Of a stretch of 64,000 nucleotides of DNA, positions 20,609 to 31,970 are shown piece after piece (within the stretch, counting starts at the first letter, position 1; each line of letters begins with the position of its first letter). The stretch lies in contig JADGJC010000055.1 of the NCBI GenBank assembly GCA_027596075.1, forward strand, positions 62,001 through 126,000, written 5' to 3'. Position numbers and translations under genes: made by a program. The notes beneath the pieces are model-generated. The model saw nothing but the letters and a program-made list of their open reading frames with translations, did not search any database and was not told the origin of the DNA. The stretch comes from Rhizophlyctis rosea (Eukaryota > Chytridiomycota > Chytridiomycetes > Rhizophlyctidales > Rhizophlyctidaceae).

Positions 20609-21643
20609 ATGAGAAATCCAACCACAATGCCACCCTACAAACCCCTCGCCCTCCTCCTCTCCGCCCTCTCCCTCCTAACCTACATCACCTCCTCAACCCT
20701 CCACACCCTCATCATGGCCAAATCCATCTTCATCACCGACATCTACTTCCTTTGGTGGAAAGGCGGACTGTCCGACCTCATTGAAGGCGCCGCCCCGAAG
20801 TTTGGCAACACAATGGGTATGTCGGCGGAAGGTGGTCGACGTGCCCTGAGTAGTCATCTTGGGCATTATGTGAAGCATATGGCGTTCTTCATGGGACATG
20901 TGTTTGCGGTTATTCCGTGGTTGTTTTGGCCGGTGCAGGTGAGGGGGGATGTGGGTTGTGGGTGGTTGGTGTGATGGTTGATGTGTTACTAATGGGTTGG
21001 TATGGCGTCTGCAGTTCAGTAAGACTATCCGGCGGAAGTATATTGACGTTCATCGCAATTTGGGACGGTTGATTCTATTGAGCATGATTCCCGTTACCAT
21101 CACCGGTCTCTACTTAGGAATGGTCTCAAATGCCAAACCAGTAGCAGCAACATGGGTAAGGATCTTTCATCCATCCATGTCTTCCAATCAATGCCGTACC
21201 ATCAACTAACCCACGTCCCCCCAACCCAGTTCATCTCCATCTCCCAATCCACCTACGTCACCTACCAATGCATAACCGGCTACCTAGCCCTAAAACGCAC
21301 ACCCAAAAACATCCCCCTCCACCAACTCTGCATGACGCGCCTCACTATAAGTCTCATGACCATCCCCGCTACACGAGTCTCCCTCGTCATTCAGACGATG
21401 CTGATGTACAGGTGGTACGGCCCGGTCGCGGATGACGATGCTGTGAGGTTCATTCAGGGAGAGTTGGGGAGGAGTTTTTGGATGCAGGAGATTTTGTGGT
21501 TGGTGATTGGTGAGGGGTATGCTATGTGGTGGAGGTGGAGTCGGGGGTATGGGGTTTGGGGTGAGAAGTGGGGGAAGGGTGGTGTGAGGGGTGGTGCGGT
21601 TAAGGTGGTTAGTCATGCGCAGAAGGTTGGGAAGGAAGAATAG
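20609..21643 (+). CDS. multipass membrane protein, DUF2306-like
   Basis: Three exons (20609-20938, 21015-21155, 21230-21643) with GT-AG introns of 76 and 74 bases. The product begins with a hydrophobic segment (PPYKPLALLLSALSLLTYIT). It has further hydrophobic stretches (HMAFFMGHVFAVIPWLFWPV; LGRLILLSMIPVTITGLYLG; LTISLMTIPATRVSLVIQT). The motif YIDVHRNLGRL resembles the His-Arg/Gly-Arg motif of DUF2306-type predicted membrane proteins, whose biochemical role is unknown to me. A cytosolic Trp/Arg/Gly-rich tail follows. Translation could start at 20609 or at the second Met (20627), which directly precedes the hydrophobic helix. Exons 1 and 3 each switch from C-rich to G-rich. Confidence 0.7.
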
Positions 21644-22447
21644 TTGGATATGTGAGGTGAGTCTGATGCATACGTGCGCACGGCGCGATTTGTATGATAA
21701 GTCTTTAGGATACCCTTCTGCATAAGTTATATAGTTCAGTTCAGCGGGATCAAAGCTTCTATGGCTAAGTTGGCCGGTCCATGTACAATATTTCGTGGCT
21801 GCAAGTTTTGGAGAGTCATGTGCATGAAGTGACCTTGCCGGGACCAGACCACCAAGACCGAGACAGACTTCATCTGAAACCGCTTTGGTATCACAGTGAC
21901 TCGATTCGTCATCAATGGGCAGTCTGCCTGATGGACAACTTTCTCACTTTGCTCAATCGTTTTCATCGTGAGCAGATTGCCCACCAAATTGTCTCCAAGC
22001 TACCGGAAATGAAGATTGGGCGGAGTGAGCTTCCTCGTCTCAGGATCATACAGAAGACACCCTCCTTCCCAGCGTACGTATTAGTTTCCGCACTGTGAAA
22101 CGTCTATCAACCAGATCTAGATTCACAAAGCACTGCCGCCATCGCGAACTCTAGACCTCTCGACACCATCACGCCACCACACACCATATAGGATGTTATG
22201 CAGAAAACTAAGGTATTTATTTAAAATTACATTGCAAACAATGCATTAACAATGGGGTACTATTCTACACTACCATTAAACTCGTGGAAAAGCAAAATGC
22301 TTCCTAAACTAAATATCCGATATGATCATATACAGTTGCACCGCATGTTACGTATTTTTCTTACTATCTTCCCATCCCTTCGCAGAGACAGTGCTTGCGC
22401 TGCCGATTAAACCCGTCCATTACCACCCAACCGCTCTACGCCGTCCC
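21644..22447. other. intergenic, 0.8 kb
   Basis: No gene supported. A 105-residue open frame at 21781-22098 has no domain and no splice support. TGGCTAAGTTGG at about 21762 resembles an A box but no B box follows. The segment holds two convergent 3' ends. Confidence 0.35.
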
Positions 22448-24251
22448 TTAATAAGCGAATCGGAAGTCCAACCGCTTGTTACCCTTGTCCTCCGTCGTCC
22501 GGAGGTACTCCTGCTGCTCCTTGTGGGTCATAGCCGTCCACTTGGCCTTCTTGTACGCATTACGCTTGATGTAGTAGATGCGCACAGCAATGACGGCAAA
22601 GACGTTGTAGATGGCGATACCGAGGAGGATGGTGTTGCCGCGGTGGTAGAAAGGCTTGTCGTCGTCACGGTAGATGTTGGATCCGATGATAGACCCAACT
22701 TGCACAGTCATATTGTAGAAAGCCGACGCAATCGTTCGAGAACGGACGGAACCGGCATTACGAGACGTCCATGCGACGACGACGGCGTGGAGGTAGATGT
22801 GCCCGACGAGTAAACTGAGAACGGTGAAGCGGGCCCACACGTTCACATCATCAGGCATATAGTTGAGAACGGCGAGGAGGATGATGTTGTAGAATTGGTT
22901 GACGAGCATGAGGATTGTTTTGTCGTTGTACTTCTCAGAGATGCGACTCCAGAAGAGGAGCTGGATGATGAAGAGCGCGGCGGAGGGGACGGTGAGGAGG
23001 GTGGTGGTGTATGTGTCGAACTTGAGGGAACGGATGATGAGAGTGAGGTAGGCGGATGGTGGGGAGTTGGGGACGAGCCAGGTGAAACCGATGAAGTAGA
23101 TGGGGTAGAGGTCGAAGTCTTTCAATGTCAACCACATCTTGCGGAGGGAGAGACCTTGACGGTTGTGCATGTCGCCCTTGCTGGGATCGTCACGAAGGAC
23201 ACGTGTGACCATGATTGTTTCCTCGCGTTCTGTGAACCATCCTTCTTTTCCGCGGAAGCGACTGGCGGATTGAGTTGGGGATGGGGGCAGGTAGAAGTAG
23301 GCAAGGACACCAATGATGAAAGTGAGGATACCCTCGAGAGCGAACATCCATTGCCATCCGGCCATGTTGCGGACGCCACGCAGACGGAGGATACCGAAAG
23401 CGAGGAAGGCGGAGACGACGTTGGTCATTTGGTATGATGTCCAGAACCAGGAGAGACGGATAGGCAATTCCTAAAAATCAATGAAGGGTCAGTCTCGGAG
23501 CTCACATGTGTGAGAACTCAAAGCGACAGTCGAAAGCATTGAAAACTCACAGTGGATTTGTAGAAGTAGGTAAGGTAAAGTACAGTGTCGGGAATAAATC
23601 CACCCTCTAAGAGACCAAGCAACGCACGGGTAGCGAAGTACGCAGCCTTGTTGGAGTTGATGAAAGCCTGGGAAGTCGCAACAATCGACCAAAGAGCCAT
23701 TTGGATGGGAATCCAGTTGTCGGGTCCCAATCGCTTAGAGATCATCTGAGAAGGCAATTCGGCGGCCAAGAAGGAAACGGTGAAGATGGTTTGACCGTAG
23801 TTGTAATCGTTGGTGTTGAATCCGTTGTCGGTTAGGAAGTTATCGGCAAGCGCTTGACTGATGTTGCCACGGTCGAGTTGTAGGGCGAAGAACATGACGC
23901 AGACGAAGGACATGATCTTCCAGTCGATCTTGCGGACGAGTCTGTAGGATGTAGTGTCAATGACCTGAATCATGTAAACAAAAGCATGAATAACGAAAAT
24001 CCTTACTTTCTCTCCTCCTCCGCCGTCCATTGAAACTTCGGGTCAAACCGGTGTCGACCCTCGTAATCATCACGGGGCATGTAGTGTTCCGCAAGCTCTT
24101 CAATATCGAAGACGTTAACATCAGAGAAGTTGGTGTTGTCTTTTCTGGACTTCTTGCTGTCGTATGCGGGAAGCGGGTTTTCGGCATCGTACTTGGTGTC
24201 GAACTTGTTGCCCTCCGTGTGTTGCACGGTGACGTTGTCTTGGGATGACAT
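22448..24251 (-). CDS. MFS anion:cation symporter, Dal5/allantoate-permease-like
   Basis: Three exons on the minus strand (24251-24007, 23964-23551, 23470-22448) with introns of 42 and 80 bases. The cytosolic N-terminus (about 80 residues, acidic) leads into the first transmembrane helix (IMSFVCVMFFALQLDRGNIS). LDRGNIS is the hallmark near helix 1 of the anion:cation symporter (ACS) family, which includes Dal5, Tna1, Seo1 and Vht1. About twelve hydrophobic segments follow, including ATRALLGLLEGGFIPDTVLY and MAGWQWMFALEGILTFIIGV, also typical of the family. The substrate could be allantoate, ureidosuccinate, dipeptides, nicotinate or another small carboxylate and cannot be settled here. It sits in the plasma membrane by family. 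Confidence 0.88.
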
Positions 24252-27109
24252 GGTGGTGGATGAGGGAGTTTAGGAATGCGGATGCGGCGAGGGGAAGGGA
24301 GCAGCGGGGAAGGGAGAATGGATGAGGAACTACCACTGATGGGACTTTTCGGCTGAGGAGGGGGAGCGTGGGTCTTTATATATTTCAACCATGCATGGCT
24401 TTGAATCCTTACTAATGTTATCTTTCTCTGCCCGAAGTTTCTACATTCGGAGTTTCCACCTTGCACAATCCAGAGCCATGGAAGCCTTTGTGTGGAACTT
24501 CCGGGTTGGTTGCGAATTCATGCAAAAAACGTAGAATTTTCGGCGCATTGCCTCCTGGGAAGTGCATCATTCCCACTGAGAACAGCAGGAGAATGGCAAA
24601 AGGTGATCGTTGTGCAAGTGCTGTTGCCCGAATGGTGGGAGTGATGGGGGGGTGGTGGGGATAGTGAGCAAGCCCAGCAGCGCGCACTCTCTCTAAGCCT
24701 CTGTTTACTCCGCCCGGAGAACCATCGACGCGTCCTAATGAACACCAATCATGCAGGCTTACGATACTCACTGGATGCGACTGCGCAGCATTGCAGCAGC
24801 ATGAGCCTCTCCCACCACATCCGCGTTTGACGGACGAAACTCGGGAAACTCGGGCTCTCACATGAAAGACGGGTCCACCAAAAACGCGCAATTTGGCCCA
24901 GATTATGCCATCCATGGCTTGGACGTGGCTTAGCTACTCTAGGTTTGTGCCCCCATCCCCGCTCACGACATCCCGTCCTCCTTTTTGCTCAAGCAACCTC
25001 CCTTCATTTCCCCAGTGTCTCATCTCGGTCCTCCGAAATGGCTCTCGCCCCTTCCACATTGCTCAAACGTCGTTCTGAATTGCTTGACTCGACGACTTGT
25101 GGCAACATGGATTTGATGTGGTCTGAACACGGGGGCCAAGAAATTCCGCAACTGAGAGTCGTGATTGTGATAGAAGCGACTGAAGCGGGTAAACAAATTG
25201 GAAAATAAAAGCTTCTTTCCCCGTCGTCGTCTCCCGCTGTGTGGTACAGAGCCATCACTCACATGTCTGAGGTCAAGGCGCGCAGGCCAGCAGCCGGGCG
25301 GAAGTTAAGCTGCAAAGGTGGTGGTCCAAAAGGTCCGGACTGGATTCTCTCCGGGGGAGGTTGGAACTGGGTACAACATTGTCGCCATCGGAGGCTAACA
25401 GCTCACAACTCGCATGATGCAGCTTGAGGTGAATTGTGAGAGCATTCGCCAATGAGGTTGATGACCACCCGACAACGCCGATCCGACGTGCCGCTCATGT
25501 CCAAGAAATGGGTTTGATTCATCAAGGAGAGAACAGCAGCGGCAAACAGGAAACCTAGATACTTTATTGTGCCATGCACGTGATCTTGAACCCTCAAAAC
25601 GATTCAGGGTCTATGAAGCTTCACTAACCAGCATAGAGCTGCATCCGAACAGACTATACTGTTAGCAATGCGTTCCGCCTCTGCGCTCTCCATCTCCGAC
25701 GACAATCACTCAATCCCTATCAAAGCCCCTCAATGAACGCAGAAGCATCGGAACCAATGGAGCCCCCTCTGCAAGAAGCCTTCCTCCGGAAGGGCTCCAG
25801 AGACTCCGGTCTGGTAATGTCCGACCAGAGGACTACTGTCAACTGCACCTGCACAAGGCCATGATGTGCAGGAAGTCCGCCCCCCATGTGTGGTCGGGAA
25901 AGAAAGGGGTGTTATTGCGCAAGAACACGGGCGAAGCGATCCATTCCATTCCAAACGAAGTTCTCAATTCTGCGCAGACAAACTCTTGTCGCTGTTCTTT
26001 GTTCCGTCTTCTATCGAGAGCACCATATCCCCTCAATAAAATTTAGGAAAAGGGAGCATTCTGTAGTTAGGAATCCTGTAATTCTCATAAAGTCCCGCAT
26101 GCATTCGCCTTCGATGATGTCTTTCCCCTGATGTCTTTCTGCTGCTCTTGGCGCTCTGGCGAGGTTTCTTCCACTCGCTCGGTGACGCGTGCTAACATAA
26201 TATAGAAGCTTCAGGAGCCGCTTTTCGATACTTGATAACCTCCAAATAGATTGCAGAACATCGCTTTCTTCATCGCACTCCATGGAAAGTCATACTTGAT
26301 TTCTGAAGCACTTCACGAGGGTTTGTTTGTTTACATCAGCGGAATAAGCCACATACTATGTCTCCCTTGTCTCCCGTGTCGGTTGCATGGTTATGGAGGT
26401 TGAGCACCGAACGGAGGGTGTGGAGACCGCCAAACATAGAGTGGTGTGGATTCCGGTAGTAAAGTGGTTGCATTTATCCTCAGACATGCACACATTAAGT
26501 AACCAATACATGAATCCCTCCCTTCCCATAAGATCACTCGGCTCATTGCTGCCATGGCACTGCTTTGACAGGTGCGTGCTGCTCTCACTTGCCGAACACA
26601 AGGGTCCTGGAGTGTGACGTGTTCGCCTCGAATTGGCTCAAAGCCACATTCAAACCCGCGCGTCGCTGCCGCTGTTGTAAAAAGCTTCCCCACAAAGGCA
26701 GTACGCGACATCATGCTCCACTCTCCAACCTCCACGCTCTCAGCGTCTCTGGAGAATAGAGCTGCTTTGCATTCTTTTCTGTCTTTCTCAAATTTGATAT
26801 TTAGAGGTCTCCACCAGATCGCTGATTCCCACGTATCTCATCTATTAAGCCATACCCTATCCACATAATTCTCACGCAAAACACCTCCCACCCTCCCACC
26901 GACACCCCTCATCTGCGAACTCCATCACTTTCAAAATAACAATCACCCATCACTCCCACCTTCTCAACAGCAAATCCCAAACTCCCCCACTTTCACCTCA
27001 ACAACCCGTCTCCTAACTTCCAATCCCTCCTCCTCATCCTCCGTGCCAAAATACCTCAAACTACTCATATCCTCGTCGCAACCCTCCAAAAACCAAAACC
27101 CATCACCTC
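24252..27109. other. intergenic, 2.9 kb, no gene supported
   Basis: Apart from the permease promoter, no frame has domain content or splice support. A minus-strand stretch near 25840-26030 (for example EWIASPVFLRNNTPFFPDH) looks slightly protein-like but runs into stops and could be a decayed fragment. The 200 bases before 27109 are strongly C/T-rich and probably form the promoter and leader of the monooxygenase. Confidence 0.4.
24375..24382 (-). promoter_or_regulatory. TATA-like element upstream of the ACS permease
   Basis: The minus strand reads TATATAAA about 125 bases upstream of the permease start codon. This is the best TATA-type match near a start in this window. Nutrient-regulated permeases often have TATA promoters; the functional link is inference. 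Confidence 0.4.
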
Positions 27110-28583
27110 ATGTCAACCTCCTCCTCTGCTCTCCAAGTAGCCATCATAGGTGGCGGTATCGGCGGTCTCGCTCTAGGCCACGCCCTCCGCAACACTCCCA
27201 ACGTGCACGTCACCATCTACGAACGAGACACCGCTCCTGCCGCCCGCGAGCAGGGCTATCAGATTGGGATAAACCCAGACGGTTTGAAAGCACTGCTTAG
27301 CGCGTGTCCTGATTTAGACACAGGGAAGGTGTTTGATACCAAATACATGACAACGGGGGTAAACATAACCGATGCGTCATTGCGGACGCTGTTGGGGTTT
27401 GAATTTCCTAAGCCGAAGGAGGGTAGTGGAGTTCCAGCTGTTGGGACGGTGAGTTTCTGTCTGAAGGTATGAGCTGCACACATATGATTGTTGACATGTC
27501 TGTGACAGGTAAGCAGAGTAATGCTCCGCCACGCCATGGCCTCCCTTCTCCTCCAAAACACCAACGGCAACGGCACAAAAGCCGGCATCTACTTCGGCAA
27601 GAAGGTCGTCTCCTACCACGAAGAAAACTCTAAAGTCATCGCAGTATTCGACGACAACACCGACACCGGACCCATAGACATACTCGTAGGCGCAGACGGT
27701 TCCCGCTCCCACATCCGAACACTCCTCTTCCCCACCCTCCAATACAACCCCATCAACATCCTGAATACCGGCATAGCAATCCCCTTATCCACCCTCCCCA
27801 CCACCTCCAAAATCCGCGCCGCAGTAATAAAGCCAGACGGTAGCGCTAACCTTGCGCGTGCTGTTAGTAAACGCGGATCCTCTATACTCTTTCTCGTTTG
27901 TCATAACATGTCGTCCGGCATAGACGAGATGGCGCTCGCGGTCACGAAGCGCATGACGGAAGAGGAGATGGAGGCGTTTAATAGTGGGATGCGGGAACGG
28001 CAGACGGACGATGCTAAAGCTGGACTGATGAGAGACACTTGTCTTCGTATTGTTGAGGAGGGCGGTTTTGATAAGGAAATAGTTAATGTTATTGCGGGCT
28101 TGACGACGGAGCAGTGTTTAGTACACATTCCTATGCAGATTTCGTCGGTGACGATACCAAGTGGGTTTGTTGCGGATTTGGGGCCGACGAGGGTTGTTTT
28201 GCTTGGTGATGCAGCGCATGCGACGACGACGCATGCTGGGTTGGGAGCGAATACTGCTTTGCAGGTAAGGTTGCGTGCGGATGGGGAAGTTTTCATGGTA
28301 AATTGATGAACAAGCATGAGACTCACATGGATGTCAATAGGATGCCGTTGATCTCGCCGCCGTCATCAAGGCCGCCTCCTCCCCAACTGCTGCAAAACCC
28401 GTCCCGGAAATAATGAAGAACTATCATGTCGCCATGTTTGAACGAGCCAAGAAGGTTATCAAGACATCAACCAATAGTTCTAACATGATAACCATGGGTG
28501 GTGCTGGCGCCTACGTGCGCGATGGGTTTATGTTACTTGGAGATGGGTTGATGTGGACTTGGAAAACTATTACTGGGAAGTAG
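27110..28583 (+). CDS. FAD-dependent monooxygenase (PHBH/salicylate hydroxylase type)
   Basis: Three exons: 27110-27448, 27509-28264 and 28341-28583. The dinucleotide-binding motif is at residues about 10-25 (VAIIGGGIGGLALGHAL). The DG motif appears as DILVGADGSRS (about 27678-27710). The GD motif binding the FAD ribityl chain is RVVLLGDAAHATTTHAGLG (about 28189-28245), followed after the intron by QDAVDLAAVI. This is the class A flavoprotein monooxygenase layout: NAD(P)H-dependent hydroxylation of aromatic or polyketide-type substrates. The substrate is unknown. No signal peptide is seen. Codon choice is C-ending in 27530-27830 and then G/T-ending to the 3' end of the exon. Confidence 0.87.
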
Positions 28584-29444
28584 ATGTGTGTATTGTTCGC
28601 TATGTAAATAATGTACGTACAATGTCGTTGGAGTGTCGTCGTTTGTCTGAACTAAGTATGTAGATAGTTATGTACAAGTTTTTGCTCCCACAAAAAGGAA
28701 GCCACCGGCTATGACGGTCGTTTCGGCTTGGTTTCCACAATCGTCGTGATGAAAGCCGGCGCTTTCGCTTCTTCCCCGCACATGCTCGCCCAGACATGCG
28801 TCCTAAAGAGGACCGTAAGGCGTAGATCAAAAAGTCTAGCGGCTGCCTCATTTGAGATCATTGATCTCGAGACGTGCGACTCCCACCTAAAAAAAAACCG
28901 GTGGTGCACACAGAACCATGATGACCATGTGGGGCGTGCGGAAATCAGAGGGACAGCTTCCGTTTGTGGTCTTCACGGCAACCCGTCCAGTAAGATACCA
29001 GTAGCAGTGATGTCGACTTGGGAGAGAGGCGTGTGGTTTGGTGGTGCAGACTTATTCTTGTTGGTGGTGAGGTGGTGACTGAGGAACCACATGGGGTAGG
29101 TAGGTCTTCGTTGTTGGAGGTGAAAGTGGGAATTCAAGGAGAACTAGGAGAAAACGAGAGAGGAGGCTGAGGCCACTCTTGACTTTTGTGTTTCGGCAGT
29201 CACGCCTGTAGCGTCAAAAACGATCAGTGCCAAATCAAGCACTATTGCGTGGCTTGGCACACGTGATTGTCCGCGGTAGTCGGACACGTCGTTCATTCTC
29301 TCTCCCTCCTTCGTGACTGGTTGTTACTCAACGTTCCCACCCTTTCCAAGTCTTCGAAACTCAACCTTTCCAACAACTCTTTGTTATTTTGAAAGTACCA
29401 ATTTGTCCGGCGAGGCGAACAATCGAGATTCACAGAAGTCACAC
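28584..29444. other. intergenic with one repeat fragment
   Basis: Contains the repeat fragment at 28692-28731 (listed separately). Otherwise holds a 3' end and the promoter of the downstream nucleotidyltransferase gene. No gene seen. Confidence 0.35.
28692..28731 (+). repeat. fragment of the 39-40 kb structured repeat
   Basis: GGAAGCCACCGGCT-ATGA-CGGTCGTTTCGGC matches the first site of the repeat copies at 39346 (tetramer TTCA) and 39990 (tetramer GTAA), with its own tetramer ATGA. Only this first block is recognisable here; the remaining body of the repeat is absent. Confidence 0.6.
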
Positions 29445-29738
29445 ATGACTGCTGAACCGACGTCCGACCTAGCACCAGATCCAAACCCCAGCGACCCGCC
29501 AAAATCCCCCGACAACCTGACACCGAACACGCCAAGAGAACTCAATGCAACGCCAGCACTCCCTGCACGTCGCGCCTCACAGCACTCCGCTAGCGGGATG
29601 GAGGATGTGCTGGATTACGGCGGGGAAGACAACTTGATGGGACTTCCTGGCGGCGCTTCAAGTTTGTCTGTGAATGGAACTGGAGGGACTACGTTGGATG
29701 TGAAAACAACACCAGGCCAAGGAATCTCTGCTGGATAA
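29445..29738 (+). CDS. upstream open frame in phase with the TRF4-like gene
   Basis: A 98-residue Ser/Thr/Pro-rich frame, beginning MTAEPTSDLAPDPNP and ending TPGQGISAG, is stopped by TAA only three codons before the Met of the TRF4-like frame. The two are in the same reading phase. Composition and codon use match the disordered N-terminus downstream. It is either a translated leader peptide, a separate start of the same protein interrupted by a stop, or an assembly/allelic error. Confidence 0.35.
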   Translation: MTAEPTSDLAPDPNPSDPPKSPDNLTPNTPRELNATPALPARRASQHSASGMEDVLDYGGEDNLMGLPGGASSLSVNGTGGTTLDVKTTPGQGISAG

Positions 29739-29747
29739 GCTGCGCCG

Positions 29748-31493
29748 ATGGATGTGAAAAATGGAAGTCCCGCGGGACAACGACAAGGACAATCCGGGCA
29801 ACAAGTGCAGGCACAGACCGCATCGATACCGATGTCTCTTTCAGAAGTCATCACCCCAAGTTCTACCGGCAAGCCTGGGGAGTCCCGCAGTAACAACAAC
29901 CATCCTGTCCTTGCCACACTCACAACAGAAAAAGCGTCACCCACCCCTCCATCGCCGTCCTCTCCATCCTCTCGATCCTTGCCCGAGGCGAACAGTGAGG
30001 AACCTTCCTCACCATCAGATGCCGCCCGAGCAGATTTGAAACGAAAGCGCACTCCTGAGAGCGACCATGTCATGCCTTGGCCGGCAAAGGATCATCCTGA
30101 AGGGATCGACTGGTGGATCGGGAAAGGCTACGTAGGTCCAATTGAAGCAGCTCTCTCATCAGAGATTGAGGACTTTATCACTTGGGCTACACCGTCTGAA
30201 AGTGCCGTGCGGGTGCGAAAAGAAGTCATTGCGCTCGTGACCAGTAAACTTTCGGAAGTTGGGAAAGTGAAGGGACGACGGATCACGGTGGAGACATTTG
30301 GATCTTTTGTGAATAATCTAAGTCTGCCTGATGCAGATGTTGACTTGATTATCATGGATGAGGGAAAGGACGATGCAGATGCGAATGTGGAGCAGAATGA
30401 GACGGGGCTGGGACGTTACATACGGACTCTGGAAAAGCTTGCACTGGTAGAGGAAGACATCAGAGAATTCCAAGCACGAACAGGGGCCAACGTGCAAGTA
30501 CCGGTCGTTAAGTTTAGGGAGGCTATGACGGGATTGGAAGTGGATGTGACCTACAATGAGCGTGGTGGTCTCGAGAGTGGGAAGTTGCTGCAAGATTTGA
30601 TGATTGAGATTCCGCATTTGCGTTCGATAGCAATGGTCGTCAAAATGCTGCTGAAGGCGAGAGAGATGAATTCAGTTCCATTGGGAGGGTTTGGCTCCTT
30701 CGCGACTGTTCTTCTTTGCGCCATCTTCCTTCGAGCTCATGATCAGTTATTTCCTCAAAGATATGGCTCTGGTCAACCGTCTCCGGATGCAGGGACCTTG
30801 TTGCTCGACCTTCTGCAATACTTCGAGAACCAATTCCAACCGGAACGGTTTGGAATGTCGTTAGCCAAGGGTGGAGGGGACGGAGGGGAGGAAGGAGGTT
30901 GCACCTTCTTTTTTGACAAATGGAAGTACGGATGGTCCCGACCGGTGACGCAAACTCAAAGCGGGAATCTCTCCATCGCAGACCCACTGCAACCGGACTA
31001 TGATGTTACGCGCGGTTGTTCAAGGACGAAGGACATCCAGAAAGCGTTTGCAGACGCTTACGATGGAATCCTACTAGCCAAAAACAACAACAGCGTATCA
31101 TTGTTGGGTGGAGCATTTCGAGTTCCATTGTCCTTGACAAAGTTCAAAAGGGCTTTGGAGGGTGGGGTGGCGGGAGAGGGTGGGCGCGAAATAGTGCGAC
31201 AGTTGCGTGTTGGGGAGAGAAAATCTGTCGTAGTAGAGTGGAAGGGAAATGGGGCAAAACGTGCAAAAGTTGATGGAGATGGCAGCAGGCAGAGCAACGG
31301 AGGTTCCCATCATGGTGCTGGTGTGAACGCGGGAAGGGGTGGTAGTGGTGGAATGGGAGGAGGGTTTGGTGGGGGTGCGGGAGGAAGGGGAGGGAGGGGG
31401 GGTGGTGGTGGTGGAAGGGGAGGGAGGGGTGGTGGTGGTGGCGGAAAAGGCACTTGGAGGGGTGGGAGGGGCGGCGGGAGGGGATTGGCCTAG
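29748..31493 (+). CDS. TRF4-like non-canonical poly(A) polymerase with RGG tail
   Basis: A 581-residue frame. The N-terminal 110 residues are Ser/Pro-rich and disordered. The catalytic nucleotidyltransferase motif is GSFVNNLSLPDADVDL (residues 185-200) with metal ligands D197 and D199. The third acid is D266 in TGLEVDVTYN. The PAP-associated core includes HLRSIAMVVKMLLKAREMN and GGFGSFATVLLCAIF. The C-terminus is an RGG/Gly-rich RNA-binding tail (about residues 500-581). TRF4/PAPD5-type enzymes add short oligo(A) tails that mark nuclear RNAs for the exosome (TRAMP complex). Upstream, in the same frame, 29445-29738 encodes a similar Ser/Pro-rich 98-residue stretch ended by one TAA (29736-29738). 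Translation is therefore taken to start at 29748, but the TAA could be a recent change. Confidence 0.85.
   Translation: MDVKNGSPAGQRQGQSGQQVQAQTASIPMSLSEVITPSSTGKPGESRSNNNHPVLATLTTEKASPTPPSPSSPSSRSLPEANSEEPSSPSDAARADLKRKRTPESDHVMPWPAKDHPEGIDWWIGKGYVGPIEAALSSEIEDFITWATPSESAVRVRKEVIALVTSKLSEVGKVKGRRITVETFGSFVNNLSLPDADVDLIIMDEGKDDADANVEQNETGLGRYIRTLEKLALVEEDIREFQARTGANVQVPVVKFREAMTGLEVDVTYNERGGLESGKLLQDLMIEIPHLRSIAMVVKMLLKAREMNSVPLGGFGSFATVLLCAIFLRAHDQLFPQRYGSGQPSPDAGTLLLDLLQYFENQFQPERFGMSLAKGGGDGGEEGGCTFFFDKWKYGWSRPVTQTQSGNLSIADPLQPDYDVTRGCSRTKDIQKAFADAYDGILLAKNNNSVSLLGGAFRVPLSLTKFKRALEGGVAGEGGREIVRQLRVGERKSVVVEWKGNGAKRAKVDGDGSRQSNGGSHHGAGVNAGRGGSGGMGGGFGGGAGGRGGRGGGGGGRGGRGGGGGGKGTWRGGRGGGRGLA
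31320..31490 (+). repeat. G-rich simple repeat encoding the RGG tail
   Basis: Runs of GGGAGG, GGGGGGTGG and GGAGGGG units. On the coding strand many runs of three or more G lie close together, so G-quadruplex formation in DNA or RNA is plausible. Encodes RGG/Gly repeats of the protein above. Confidence 0.7.
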
Positions 31494-31970
31494 CTAGGAC
31501 GGTTCAATTAGGTAGTTGTTTGCATTTACGTGATAGTCCAATACATGAAGAACATAATGGTTGCTCAAGTTATTCTCAGCTCAGGCAATAAGACGGTCAA
31601 ATGTGCAGCGACAAGTTCCCAAAGCACTGCGTTGCACCTTAGTAGGGCTCGGGTCAACCATGCAACTTTGAGAATTCGAAGCATTTTGCACATGAAGCAG
31701 GGAAAGGGAGACGGACGCTCGCGTCTGTATTCGAGGATTTTTCTTCCAAGTTCCAACGGCGATCATGTGTTTTCCTATGACGCATTGACACTGTCACTTC
31801 GTGTTTTAAATTGGGGAGACTATGGACCCTGATCAGATTTTGGAGGCAGTGCAAGCCACCACACGCCACACTGTCGTTATTTTTGGTTGCACTTCGTGTT
31901 TACATTCGCTTTCCTTACAGGAGTTTTTCCCACAGTGTGCTCCATTGCTTCAATACCGGTTGACAGAACG
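31494..31970. other. intergenic, TRF4-like to UTP21
   Basis: About 475 bases holding a 3' end and the UTP21 promoter. No further gene or RNA recognised. Confidence 0.35.

Noticed and set aside
21755..21790. TGGCTAAGTTGG as a tRNA A box
   Set aside because: No B box follows within 150 bases and no acceptor stem can be drawn.
25839..26036. Minus-strand stretch EWIASPVFLRNNTPFFPDH that looks weakly protein-like
   Set aside because: No start context, no splice-supported extension and no recognised family; too short to call a gene.
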